From a virus, in IMG/VR virus record IMGVR_UViG_3300009706_000033, positions 1 through 33,780 of that record: a DNA stretch of 33,780 bases; one strand, written 5' to 3'. This document shows, one piece after another, positions 21,999 to 30,162 of this stretch. The position numbers were made by a program, and so were the translations under genes. Positions within the stretch are counted from its first letter, which is position 1. The number at the start of each line of letters is the position of its first letter. The notes below the pieces were generated by a model that saw only the letters and a program-made list of their open reading frames with translations, did not search any database and was not told the DNA's origin.

Positions 21999-22810
21999 TC
22001 AGCAGCTCCGTCTTCCTTACGAAACCAGCGACCACCCCGGCGTTTATAACTTTCGCCACGCGTAATCGCACGATAATGGAAAATAAAACTACCAAGACAC
22101 ACGGCACTCCGCCACCCCTTCTTACGCCACCGACCCTGAAGCTCATCTTCATTCAACGTCATCAACGGAGTTCTATTTCGCTTTCCCTTACTGTTAAATT
22201 TGTTGACTGGCCGATAAACCTCATTGTCAGAAAAGCGACCCTCCCACCAAGCAGATACTTTTGCAAACTGAAAAAACCCATTTATCGGAGCTTCGACTAT
22301 CTCACCCAAACGCTGATGAGCCAAATATGCTTGTACTGCATTAATCCGGGGTAAGTCATCTGTCGTCTCGTAATCTGGAAAGTAATGCCAAATTTGCTGC
22401 GACTTATACGCAGAAATGCCGGGGGCATTAGAAAGAGGCCCCACAAGTTGGTAACCGTTGTCCAATGCATGCAATAACGATGAATACCAATTAGTTGGAA
22501 AAAGAATATCGTTATTACCACAAATAGCGTAATCGCACCCGGCTATATCACGGGCCACACGCAACCCATAATTCCAACTACGAGTAAGACCGCCCCACTC
22601 ATCAAAATGATGCACACGGCACTCCTGCCCAGGAAACACCGCAAGAGATTTTAATTGGTCTTCAAAAGAAGCCTCCCAGTCAGAAGAAGCGTCATCAACA
22701 ACGATAGCTACACCGTTAGCAGTAGTTGAAAAAAAAGTACGAACCGCAGCTAAAGTGTACTCGTGTAGCTCGCCCTCTTTATACGTAGGACATATGAAAG
22801 CAATTTTCAT
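21995..22810 (-). CDS. Glycosyltransferase family 2-like protein
   Basis: The 271-aa product begins KIAFICPTYKEGELHEYTLA and continues VAIVVDDASSDWE (about 33-45), the GT2 nucleotide-binding strand and Asp pair. RSWNYGLRVA and YAICGNNDILFP (about 91-102) follow, with NND at the DxD position. Later YRPVNKFNSKGKRNRTPLM may hold acceptor contacts. GT2 enzymes transfer many sugars. It starts four bases after the HNH stop with little SD, which suggests that its original upstream context was disturbed by arrival of the HNH gene. Confidence 0.85.
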   Translation of the reverse strand: MKIAFICPTYKEGELHEYTLAAVRTFFSTTANGVAIVVDDASSDWEASFEDQLKSLAVFPGQECRVHHFDEWGGLTRSWNYGLRVARDIAGCDYAICGNNDILFPTNWYSSLLHALDNGYQLVGPLSNAPGISAYKSQQIWHYFPDYETTDDLPRINAVQAYLAHQRLGEIVEAPINGFFQFAKVSAWWEGRFSDNEVYRPVNKFNSKGKRNRTPLMTLNEDELQGRWRKKGWRSAVCLGSFIFHYRAITRGESYKRRGGRWFRKEDGAAE

Positions 22811-22814
22811 TTAT

Positions 22815-23525
22815 CTACTTTTTACGTACAGGAGTCGTTAATGCCTTTTTAATCGACCACTTGGCGTCAACTATACGAGTCCGTAAAGTGCTGGAAGCGA
22901 TTCCATACTCTTCAGCCCAGGCTACCATCGGCTGATCACGACCGTTATATGTGATGATTCGGTTACTACGGGTATTCCTATTCTGCTCTTTACGAGTAGC
23001 CCACCGACAATTATTTTTTTCGTAATTCCCGTTGTTGTCTATCCTGTCCAAGGTCATATGAGGCAGTCTCTCCCCCATATCATTAAGAAAAGTTTTAAAC
23101 TGGCCCCAGGAATCACAAACTGTAATCCCCCTCTCGCCATAATGTTTAAAATCTTTATTATGCGGGTCAAAGCATCTTCTTCGCATTTTACACCAAGTTT
23201 TATATGTTGGCGTTCTGTTGTCGTGCGAAGCATGACCATGGATAAAAGATTTTTCTCTTAGCTTATCTTCCCGCAAACACCCACAAGAATTTGTGTCCTT
23301 ACCAAAATGAGAGGTTTCAACAACAACGTCCTTCTCTCCGCAAGAACAATTCGCAAGCCAGAAATTGCTAAAGCCACCATTACTGCCATAACAACGCCCT
23401 AGATATTTGACAACCTTGAGCCTTCCAAATGTTTTACCAGTTAAGTTTTTAAATCGTTTTGAATTCTTAGGTTTTGGATAAGGTTTTATCGGTCTTCCAG
23501 ATTTTGTGAAATACATTCTGATCAT
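22815..23525 (-). CDS. HNH homing-type endonuclease
   Basis: The 236-aa product has an N-terminal segment with Cys pairs (NCSCG at 59-63 and CGC at 81-83), then GERGITVCDSW (130-140), and the HNH core TLDRIDNNGNYEKNNCRWAT (158-177). The C-terminal YNGRDQPMVAWAEEYGI...TLRTRI segment (about 193-218) looks like the helix-turn-helix DNA-binding tail common in these proteins. Such free-standing endonucleases cut at or near their insertion site and spread between phages. It lies between portal and glycosyltransferase genes with weak SD. I see no intron boundaries, and the portal is full-length. Confidence 0.92.
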   Translation of the reverse strand: MIRMYFTKSGRPIKPYPKPKNSKRFKNLTGKTFGRLKVVKYLGRCYGSNGGFSNFWLANCSCGEKDVVVETSHFGKDTNSCGCLREDKLREKSFIHGHASHDNRTPTYKTWCKMRRRCFDPHNKDFKHYGERGITVCDSWGQFKTFLNDMGERLPHMTLDRIDNNGNYEKNNCRWATRKEQNRNTRSNRIITYNGRDQPMVAWAEEYGIASSTLRTRIVDAKWSIKKALTTPVRKK

Positions 23526-23541
23526 CTAAAGCTCATTTTTC

Positions 23542-25464
23542 TTACATAGGTGGTGCACCACCGCCTTGGCCCATCAGCATGGCGCCTCCTTGCATACGAG
23601 CATCTCTGCGAATATCGTCCATGGTTTCGCGAACCAAAGCGTGCAGCGTTGGATTAAATTGTTTGAGTTCTCGTAGCTGAGAGTCCTTCTGCCCCTCAGG
23701 TAAACCAAGCAACTGTTGAGCAAGTGCCTGTGCAGCCGCCTGTAGGTCGTTAGGTGTTACCGGTGTGTTTGGACCCATTGTCCCGACGTACTCTGAGACA
23801 GGCGTCATACCAGCTCCCATAGCCGACTGAGCGTCAGCGCCTGGGGGATTTCCACCGCCTTGAGCCGCTCCTGCCATAGAACCGGCTCGGCCCATAGCAG
23901 CACCCTGACCACCGCCGGGAGGAGGAGCACCTCCTTGTCCCTTGGCAATCTCGGCAGCAAAACCAGCCTGCTCCATCTCTTCCTGAGCACGAGCCTGGAG
24001 TTCCTGCTGTGTTTGAGCTTCCTCTGACAGTAACTTCTGCTCGGACTCCCAATCGTATCCAATTGCCTTGAGTCCTGTAGTACCAGAAACCTGCTGACCC
24101 ATCATCAACTGGAGGGCTGCCATCTGCTTCTGCATGTCATCAGCAATAGTCACCCTGGTAAGGCCAACGTCTACCTGATCCCAACTCATCACTTCGCCTA
24201 TACCGTTCGAAATCCACTGCAAAAGAGAGTTTGTTTCGTGCACCAAACTGCGCCAAGTGCTTTCAAATAATCGAAGTGCGGTAGGAGCTGCCTGTGTCGT
24301 TAAGGTACCCTTATACAGTTCTACAGGAGTGCCGGTCTCGTTTAACAACGTCTCCAGCCCTTGATCCATCAAGTCACGAGGAGCCAAATTGTTAGCATCC
24401 CCGCCCATCATGTCATACTGGACTGGGAAAGGAAGAATCTGCCACGAAGCAGGATCACGACGACGCCGATTAATCATACTTTTAACTTGCGACCGAAAAT
24501 CCCCCGCGTTGTGAAACATCATCGGATCTTGCGCTGGAAGACCGCCAGCCCCAGCGCCGCCGCGCGTAGCAGGGGTAATTAAGCGAAAAGGAATTACGTA
24601 ATCTAACGCAATCGCCTCGTTAAACCGACGTAGTACTTGTACGTAGTATATTTGTCTGAAGTTAACCAGCGTGCGAGGCAAACCCCAGCCGCGATTTTTA
24701 ATGCCAGCTAACGTCGGCTCTTTCATATGAAAGATAGCGTCCGTGTTAAACCTAAAGACTTGGTTTTTTTTTATCGCTAACAAAACCTGTTCGCTAACAC
24801 GTTCTAAGTGATAAAGATGTCCCTTTTTAACCTGCCTCTTGTAGTCTTCAGGAATCCTCCACAAATAAGCTACTTCATCCGTATAAGGGTCGTGAAGTAA
24901 TTCAATCTCGTGCGGGCTCCACCGCTTTAATTTGATGTTATGCTCTTCGTCCTCTGGCTTATCAATAACTTTCCAGGCCCCACGCCATTTTGTCTTTGGA
25001 CAAGTTGCTACAAACTCAAAGTCTGAGGTCCATGAAAAATTAAAGCGGCTATTATTATAAACTTCAGATAGAGGATACAAATCTCCTGTTTTTGGTGACA
25101 TTAAAAACCGACGAAAGGGGACGATAATGCTTCCAAAAGCATTCCCGTAACACATCCTGTCTCGCATCATGTTTTGCAAAAAATCCATGATGCCAATCGT
25201 GTCGTTTAAATATTCCGACCACTTCTTTTTTTCGTCATTTGAAATGTCGCCAGTCACCTCGACATCTGTAAGAAAATAAGAAACGATACGCTCCATCGCC
25301 ATCCGATAAGTTCCAAAGACACCCCAAATATACTCTGACCACCACAAAGCATTCTTCATGGTCGTCGGCATATTTTGACTGGCGACGTCTAGAAACGGAT
25401 CAGGAAACTGCTGATCTCCTGACCCGCTTTTCCAATGGGGAGCATTGGCGAATGTCATCTTCAT
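23542..25464 (-). CDS. Portal protein
   Basis: The 640-aa product looks like a large-phage portal: an N-terminal helical part (WWSEYIWGVFGTYRMAMERI), a wing with LHDPYTDEVAYLW, and a conserved-looking block GWGLPRTLVNFRQIYYVQVL (about 263-282), then a clip and stem region (NETGTPVELYKGTLTTQAAP) and a Gly/Ala/Gln-rich C-terminal tail. Portals form the dodecameric DNA channel of the capsid. The SD GGAGG is two bases before ATG 25464 and eight before a second ATG at 25458, so the shorter start (638 aa) is more likely. No terminase or major capsid gene is seen in the window. Confidence 0.85.
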   Translation of the reverse strand: MKMTFANAPHWKSGSGDQQFPDPFLDVASQNMPTTMKNALWWSEYIWGVFGTYRMAMERIVSYFLTDVEVTGDISNDEKKKWSEYLNDTIGIMDFLQNMMRDRMCYGNAFGSIIVPFRRFLMSPKTGDLYPLSEVYNNSRFNFSWTSDFEFVATCPKTKWRGAWKVIDKPEDEEHNIKLKRWSPHEIELLHDPYTDEVAYLWRIPEDYKRQVKKGHLYHLERVSEQVLLAIKKNQVFRFNTDAIFHMKEPTLAGIKNRGWGLPRTLVNFRQIYYVQVLRRFNEAIALDYVIPFRLITPATRGGAGAGGLPAQDPMMFHNAGDFRSQVKSMINRRRRDPASWQILPFPVQYDMMGGDANNLAPRDLMDQGLETLLNETGTPVELYKGTLTTQAAPTALRLFESTWRSLVHETNSLLQWISNGIGEVMSWDQVDVGLTRVTIADDMQKQMAALQLMMGQQVSGTTGLKAIGYDWESEQKLLSEEAQTQQELQARAQEEMEQAGFAAEIAKGQGGAPPPGGGQGAAMGRAGSMAGAAQGGGNPPGADAQSAMGAGMTPVSEYVGTMGPNTPVTPNDLQAAAQALAQQLLGLPEGQKDSQLRELKQFNPTLHALVRETMDDIRRDARMQGGAMLMGQGGGAPPM

Positions 25465-25488
25465 ATCCTCCGTGACTTAAAACAACTA

Positions 25489-25725
25489 TCACCCGCCGCT
25501 AAGTAACTTATCGCGGTGGCGATTTAAAGTTTCTAACGCGTCCTCCGCGTTCGCTATCATCTCTACCTGTTTTCGCATTTCCTCCTGCAAATCAGGATGT
25601 TCGCCAATACCAGCAGGGTTCTCAAAATACACCATCAAATTGTGAAGTGCGGATGTCTGTTCCGCTAGAAAATGATTTTTCAAGGCGTCAAACGCCATCT
25701 CTTTACGTTCAATTGGTCGGGCCAT
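25489..25725 (-). CDS. Small helical protein upstream of the portal gene, unknown
   Basis: I chose ATG 25725 because GAGGAAA lies a few bases before it. The frame itself opens at GTG 25755. The 78-aa product is mostly helical (KEMAFDALKNHFLAEQTSAL and LQEEMRKQVEMIANAEDALE) and ends KLLSGG. It is not recognised. It overlaps the preceding 85-aa gene by 17 bases and ends 24 bases before the portal start, so a chaperone-like or portal-associated function is possible. A degraded TTAAAT element lies 20 bases upstream. Confidence 0.65.
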   Translation of the reverse strand: MARPIERKEMAFDALKNHFLAEQTSALHNLMVYFENPAGIGEHPDLQEEMRKQVEMIANAEDALETLNRHRDKLLSGG

Positions 25726-25966
25726 CAGTTTCCTCATGTACGGCGTCAATAGCACTATTTAAAAGAGAATCTTGCATGTCATCTGCTTGCTTCTCCGTAT
25801 CCGGTTCCCTCCCCCGCTCTGCTGCTGAAGGCTGAGGCTCCAGATCAGAAAAAGGTAGAGTCTTCTGTTGACTAGCCGTAGCTGTCTTCTCATTTTCATG
25901 ACAACTACCACCACAACAACCGCCCGGAGTCGATTCGCTAATTACACCGCGCTTTTCCATCGTCAT
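25709..25966 (-). CDS. Small protein with Cys cluster and EKxA motifs, unknown
   Basis: The 85-aa product is not recognised. A strong SD (GGAGG) precedes ATG 25966, which overlaps the previous stop as ATGA. GGCCGGSCH (15-23) offers three Cys and a His in nine residues, enough for a metal site. ENEKTA (E26) and DTEKQADD (E58) resemble the virion-protein motif. The rest is polar and probably disordered. Location just before the portal suggests a virion or assembly role. Confidence 0.6.
   Translation of the reverse strand: MTMEKRGVISESTPGGCCGGSCHENEKTATASQQKTLPFSDLEPQPSAAERGREPDTEKQADDMQDSLLNSAIDAVHEETDGPTN
25745..25762. repeat. Degraded TTAAAT-type element, copy E
   Basis: On the minus strand TTAAATAGTGCTATTGAC keeps the left arm and centre of copy A (TTAAATAGTGGTATTTAA) but has lost part of the right arm. 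It lies inside the 85-aa gene, 20 bases before the 78-aa gene start. Because it is coding it may be chance. Confidence 0.25.
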
Positions 25967-26997
25967 CGGTTTTCCTCCGTGTCTTCCGAATCCTGTGTAT
26001 GCTTAAACAACACCACGATGTCTAAAACACCACAATTAAAATGAATACCTACACTTGAACAATAATATGTTTTTTCTTCCCTGGGAACAGTCATTTTAAT
26101 CCTTACGTCCCCCAGAGCGGGAGGCATAAATTGATAGCCATCTTCATATCGCGTATCGTAAATAAGCGCTAAACATGTTCCACCGTCTTGAATTTCGTGA
26201 TATCTAGCTGCCATTGTACCCATATTAGGCATCTCGAAGTAGACTTCCTTTTTAGGCTTAACCGGCAACGGGCCGTTAACAAAAGACATCTCTAAGGTCT
26301 CAAACCCAGAAATAACTTTATCACGGACTTCTTCTTCGTGAACCTCGTCTTGAACTTGGGATACTGTTTGAACAGGTAGCCCAGCATCCGCTGGTGCTTC
26401 AGAAGAAGAAGGAGGAGATCGCAAATTTGCCAACACACCAACCATTTGCGATAAAACCTCCGTCTGCATAGCTAACTGCTGCGACAAACCCGTCGAAACA
26501 TCGTTGGCACGCTGGATATCGCCAGTAACCCTACCGTTACCTCGGGAACCCCCCTCGACCGTAGGTAAAGCAGCAAGCGACTCGTTTAACGTAGGAGACA
26601 AAGTGATCTGATCTTTCGACATAACTGTCTTTTCCTTCAATCTAGGTTTAGGCGCTGCCGGAGTCGCTGAGGATAATTTCTCAGCTTCTTCAATATCTGC
26701 TGCCGCTTCAACAATTGCACGAAAAGCTGACTCTGGGTCGTTACCGCCTACTTGATTTACTTTTGTATTAAATAGATCCTTGTGTTTAACAAATTTAGAG
26801 TAGTCAACAACCTTACCGTCTTCCATGTCCGGATCTACCACCACCAAATTCGGTTGCTCAGAATCAAAGCCCCGAGAAGCTCCGCCCTTAGTCGACGAAG
26901 GTATCGTTGTACCATACGGCGTAAGGCCAGGATGATATTTACTCGAATCAGGAGTATGAACCTCAACTCCAGATCGGGATGTGTCGTTCTTGGCCAC
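25963..26997 (-). CDS. Protein of unknown function with disordered N-terminus and beta-rich C-terminus
   Basis: The 344-aa product is not recognised. The start is GTG 26997, with AGGAA nine bases upstream. Residues 1-60 are polar and disordered. A short helix at about 85-105 (PESAFRAIVEAAADIEEAEK) and a second at about 170-195 (LSQQLAMQTEVLSQMVGVL) flank linkers. The last 110 residues form a likely beta domain (KKEVYFEMPNMGTMAARYHE, GTCLALIYDTRYEDGYQF, VGIHFNCGVLDIVVLF). The gene is translated just before the Cys-cluster gene and may be a structural or decoration protein. Confidence 0.7.
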   Translation of the reverse strand: MAKNDTSRSGVEVHTPDSSKYHPGLTPYGTTIPSSTKGGASRGFDSEQPNLVVVDPDMEDGKVVDYSKFVKHKDLFNTKVNQVGGNDPESAFRAIVEAAADIEEAEKLSSATPAAPKPRLKEKTVMSKDQITLSPTLNESLAALPTVEGGSRGNGRVTGDIQRANDVSTGLSQQLAMQTEVLSQMVGVLANLRSPPSSSEAPADAGLPVQTVSQVQDEVHEEEVRDKVISGFETLEMSFVNGPLPVKPKKEVYFEMPNMGTMAARYHEIQDGGTCLALIYDTRYEDGYQFMPPALGDVRIKMTVPREEKTYYCSSVGIHFNCGVLDIVVLFKHTQDSEDTEENR

Positions 26998-27031
26998 AAT
27001 AATAGTTCCTGATAGCTAAAAAAAAGATTGG

Positions 27032-27655
27032 TTATGTTTCGAGTACCTCTGCCTGGTCATCGTCATCGTCATCGGACGGATCAAACTCATCACTTCGTGG
27101 TGCCTCGTGTACGTAATAACTAGCATGCGCACTTTTAGTTAAACTAGGATCCCCTAGCCACCCATCCTCTTGCATATTCAAGCCGCTCACGCGGTCACGA
27201 GATACTGACAGTATATCTTCAGTCGTAGACGTTGGTAAACGAAACGCCTCACGTCTCGACGTAATTAAATAACGAACCCCGTCACTGTCTGGCTGAGTGA
27301 GTGAAATAGGAGTTCCAAAAAATATCCACACGGAAACTTCATCCCCTTCGAGTTTGCCGACGTAACGGAGTGTTGCTTCAAAATCACTGAAAACCCTTAC
27401 CCTTGGGAAATCCCCCTCAGGCATTTCACATACGCACCAAGAGAAAGGCGTATCAACATCCACTGACTCCTGCGTGTCAGGACGATCAATACGTTCCGAC
27501 AAGACCAAAGGTAATGCCATTAAGTTATCTGCATATTCTTGCTCAGCTTCGTCAAGCGATGCGTCCTCCATCACTTTCTTTTGCAGACTTGTCTTTACCA
27601 TTTTTGGCAACGAGTCTAGAAGGGCTGGCCACTTCTTGTGGTCGGTTTGGGTCAT
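27032..27655 (-). CDS. Acidic protein of unknown function
   Basis: The 207-aa product is not recognised. AGGT lies nine bases before ATG 27655. The start is helical, then a beta-like domain occurs at about 70-140 (FSWCVCEMPEGDFPRVRVF, VSVWIFFGTPISLT). The tail is strongly acidic, with six consecutive Asp (SDDDDDDQ). Acidic tails of this kind occur in DNA mimics and assembly factors, but no specific link can be made. Its first 34 codons overlap the end of the 105-aa gene in another frame. Confidence 0.65.
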   Translation of the reverse strand: MTQTDHKKWPALLDSLPKMVKTSLQKKVMEDASLDEAEQEYADNLMALPLVLSERIDRPDTQESVDVDTPFSWCVCEMPEGDFPRVRVFSDFEATLRYVGKLEGDEVSVWIFFGTPISLTQPDSDGVRYLITSRREAFRLPTSTTEDILSVSRDRVSGLNMQEDGWLGDPSLTKSAHASYYVHEAPRSDEFDPSDDDDDDQAEVLET

Positions 27656-27869
27656 GATTTTTACCTGCGGGAACGTACGTTATTACTACACTTGATGAAC
27701 TATCTTCTCGGGTAAAAGGCCCCGGACAAACTACTAAGTTATGAGTTTCCTCTATCCACTTGTTTATGACTTCCTCTAGTCGCTGTAAATTTTCCTCTTT
27801 GAAGATTTTTACGTTTACTACGGCTCTAGGAACTAGAGAATCCTTTACACTAAACAGCGGGTGTTCCAC
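27552..27869 (-). CDS. Small unknown protein with C-terminal overlap
   Basis: The 105-aa product begins at GTG 27869, one codon after the previous stop, with a very good SD (GGGGGAG, six bases upstream). The N-terminal 70 residues are a compact mix of strands and a helix (AVVNVKIFKEENLQRLEEVI, SSSVVITYVPAGK). The last 35 residues are Lys/Ser-rich and overlap the 207-aa gene by 104 bases. It is not recognised. Confidence 0.6.
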   Translation of the reverse strand: MEHPLFSVKDSLVPRAVVNVKIFKEENLQRLEEVINKWIEETHNLVVCPGPFTREDSSSSVVITYVPAGKNHDPNRPQEVASPSRLVAKNGKDKSAKESDGGRIA

Positions 27870-28499
27870 TTATAACTCCCCCATCTTAATCACCGCCTCT
27901 TCCACAGTCTGTTTCTCCTCCAAAACTTTATCCGCTATTACTACTATTTCTTGTTGCGGCTTAAAAGTATACACCCTAGGGCACTCTACTAAACTTTGCG
28001 CCGGATTAAACGCAACTGTTTTAACGTTAGACATTACCCCAAAAGCATAGATCACATGCGTCGGACTAGTGGGAGATGCCAATGACGTCTTATCCATATG
28101 TATCGGATCAAAAATAGTCACCTCCTGCATCCCATACTTAACCATAACCGATTTCGAAGTATCAATTTTGGTAACACCCAAAAATTCGTGCTTCAACTTT
28201 AACCACTCTACTTGTTGAACAGCCCACAACGTGTGATTCCAATGCAAATCAAATCCCGAAAAAATAGGTTTGTCAAAAACCATCCGGTGATAAGTTAGCG
28301 AAGTCTCTTGTTGTACGATTGATAACACCTCGTCGTCTAGCCCTCCCCACAAAGCAGGTGCAGCAATCGTATACCACACCCACTGTGGAAAATTAGAAAG
28401 GGTATCAGGATTCCCTTGAAACCTAATATCCGACACATTCACCTTATAAGGCAAAAGCTCTTTGTACGTATCAACATGCGGTTCCGGGTTTGAATCCAT
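27870..28499 (-). CDS. Protein of unknown function
   Basis: The 209-aa product is not recognised. AAAGG lies about nine bases before ATG 28499. It has many aromatic residues (FPQWVWYTIAAPALWGG, FDLHWNHTLWAVQQVEWL) and reads as a beta-rich domain. The end has VIADKVLEEKQTVEEA, an EKQT that lacks the Ala of the EKQA motif, so I do not count it. The stop is next to the GTG of the 105-aa gene, giving tight translational coupling. Confidence 0.65.
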   Translation of the reverse strand: MDSNPEPHVDTYKELLPYKVNVSDIRFQGNPDTLSNFPQWVWYTIAAPALWGGLDDEVLSIVQQETSLTYHRMVFDKPIFSGFDLHWNHTLWAVQQVEWLKLKHEFLGVTKIDTSKSVMVKYGMQEVTIFDPIHMDKTSLASPTSPTHVIYAFGVMSNVKTVAFNPAQSLVECPRVYTFKPQQEIVVIADKVLEEKQTVEEAVIKMGEL

Positions 28500-28516
28500 T
28501 CAAATCAGCCTTTAAA

Positions 28517-29038
28517 TTATCCCCACACCCGAAACATAGATCCCACCAAAAACGATAGCTTTCCATCACGTTCTGCATCCTTGAAAGGTTTCCAGTCTTT
28601 GATGAGTTTGTCGAAAGACTTCTTGTCTTCGCCTGAAAACTGTTCGCCTAGCTCTGGTAGTAATTTTTCAGTAGTCACATCACTGTCAGGAAACGATAAA
28701 TCAATCCCCACTTGCTTGTCGTCTGGAAGCCATAACTCGGGGGATAAATAAACCTGAGCTTTTGCACACCCTAAGCCCAACATCCTAAGAAAATCAGCGG
28801 TGTCAAACCCTACAAATATAGGGTTACCAAGAACCTCTGAATTTTTAGCGATAAAATTAGCTACAGCACCGCAAACAGGTAACTTGCTGCTTCCCTTCCC
28901 TCGATTCGCAGAACAATACGTCACCGCCCGTTCTAGGTGAGGAATAATCATATGAACATCTTCAATGTCAGCAGTCTTACCAGTCTCTCGCTTAAACGTA
29001 TAACCCACAGCAATTGATTTTCTGTACATGTAACACAC
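28517..29038 (-). CDS. Protein of unknown function
   Basis: The 173-aa product is not recognised. The frame opens at GTG 29038, and ATG 29029 three codons later is also possible; neither has a strong SD. It contains VYLSPELWLPDD and DLSFPDSDVTTEKLLPELGE, and ends with SFLVGSMFRVWG. Cys residues are scattered rather than paired. It lies between the replication/recombination block and a run of unknown genes. Confidence 0.6.
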   Translation of the reverse strand: MCYMYRKSIAVGYTFKRETGKTADIEDVHMIIPHLERAVTYCSANRGKGSSKLPVCGAVANFIAKNSEVLGNPIFVGFDTADFLRMLGLGCAKAQVYLSPELWLPDDKQVGIDLSFPDSDVTTEKLLPELGEQFSGEDKKSFDKLIKDWKPFKDAERDGKLSFLVGSMFRVWG

Positions 29039-29052
29039 TCGTTCAACTTCAA

Positions 29053-30162
29053 CTAAGGTTTAATGATATTGCTTTGAACATAAGCTTCAACGTCGCCCTT
29101 CGGGACGTTTTTAATCTTGGCAGTACGCCCTACCAAAATATCGTAATTGCCATCTGTTCTCGTTTCAACGCTAACAAAACGAAGACGAGAAAACATACGC
29201 AATTTTTCCCAGTCCGGCGTATTAAGCTCAACCGCCTGCTGGTCTGGAAATGGAATGCAGCCTATCATCGCTGAGCCCATACTTGTCGCCCACTTCCGTA
29301 GACGATATTGAGCTGAAGAGCAAATAGAGGCCACACCCTGAAAAGTACTACCAGTCGCTGTTGCAGACAAATCGGACACAATAAACAAATCGACCGGACC
29401 AGATACCTTATCAAGATACTTCTCAGTAAAAATTTTACCCCAGCTAGAATTACTTTCCGCGCAATTCTCCCACGCTTTACCGCCAATCTCTAGAAGACGA
29501 TGATCAGGATTCTTACTAGACATTTTCGCAAGATGAATGACTTGATTAAAATCTAAAGCCTTTGAAAGAGAATGATCGATCACTTTACCCACAAGATAAG
29601 CCAAGGCCGGTGCCCAGCCCACTAAAACCAAGCTGCGTTCTCGATCTAATTCATCTTCATCGTCAGGGAGCAGCCCCAATCCCAGAGAAACATTTTCAGC
29701 TCTCCGTACCTTTTCCGCTTCCGCATACTCTTCTTTTAAAAGTCGAGCTTCCTCCGCAGTATGCAACGAAGACACGTCTTTCATCCACGGAATAACCGTG
29801 TTATGAAAACCAGCCAATAAATCATTCTCTTCAAACGGATGAGATGCCTGAGTAGCAGCAGAACTGACGAAAATCTCTTTCAACGGAACACGATCTTCTT
29901 CTGCTACTTTACTGTACGGCAACTTATCGGACTCGAACCGCAAATCCAGATCATGAATTGCCATAGCGTACAACTGACGAGAAGCAACCATTGACCCGAC
30001 CAGTTGTCGTAGCCCCTGGTCAGAAACAACAAGTTCCTGCGCTAGATCAGATAATGCCTTCCACTTATCCCGTAAAACAGCTTCCTCGTCTGATAACTCA
30101 GAAACTTGCTTCTTTGCTTCGTCAATCGCCTCGTCAGCGACAAGATCATTCTCCTCAGCCAT
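29053..30162 (-). CDS. Unknown protein with possible RecA-like C-terminal domain
   Basis: ATG 30162 overlaps the RuvC-like stop as TGATG and has AGAAGG eight bases upstream, so I prefer it to GTG 30165 (369 aa). The N-terminal 180 residues are acidic and helical. The C-terminal part has strands that recall a RecA-fold core (VDLFIVSDLSATATGS, QYRLRKWATSMGSAMIGCIP, RLRFVSVETR, ILVGRTAKIKNV), but no Walker A motif is visible. It could be a degenerate ATPase or replication accessory factor, suggested mainly by its place after the resolvase gene. Confidence in any function is low. Confidence 0.6.
   Translation of the reverse strand: MAEENDLVADEAIDEAKKQVSELSDEEAVLRDKWKALSDLAQELVVSDQGLRQLVGSMVASRQLYAMAIHDLDLRFESDKLPYSKVAEEDRVPLKEIFVSSAATQASHPFEENDLLAGFHNTVIPWMKDVSSLHTAEEARLLKEEYAEAEKVRRAENVSLGLGLLPDDEDELDRERSLVLVGWAPALAYLVGKVIDHSLSKALDFNQVIHLAKMSSKNPDHRLLEIGGKAWENCAESNSSWGKIFTEKYLDKVSGPVDLFIVSDLSATATGSTFQGVASICSSAQYRLRKWATSMGSAMIGCIPFPDQQAVELNTPDWEKLRMFSRLRFVSVETRTDGNYDILVGRTAKIKNVPKGDVEAYVQSNIIKP

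Noticed and set aside
22815-25464. HNH gene as part of an intron interrupting the portal gene
   Set aside because: The portal frame ends naturally and no continuation of it is seen after the HNH gene.
27870-28499. EEKQT in the 209-aa protein as another EKQA motif
   Set aside because: The conserved Ala is absent and no Trp follows; it is likely chance.
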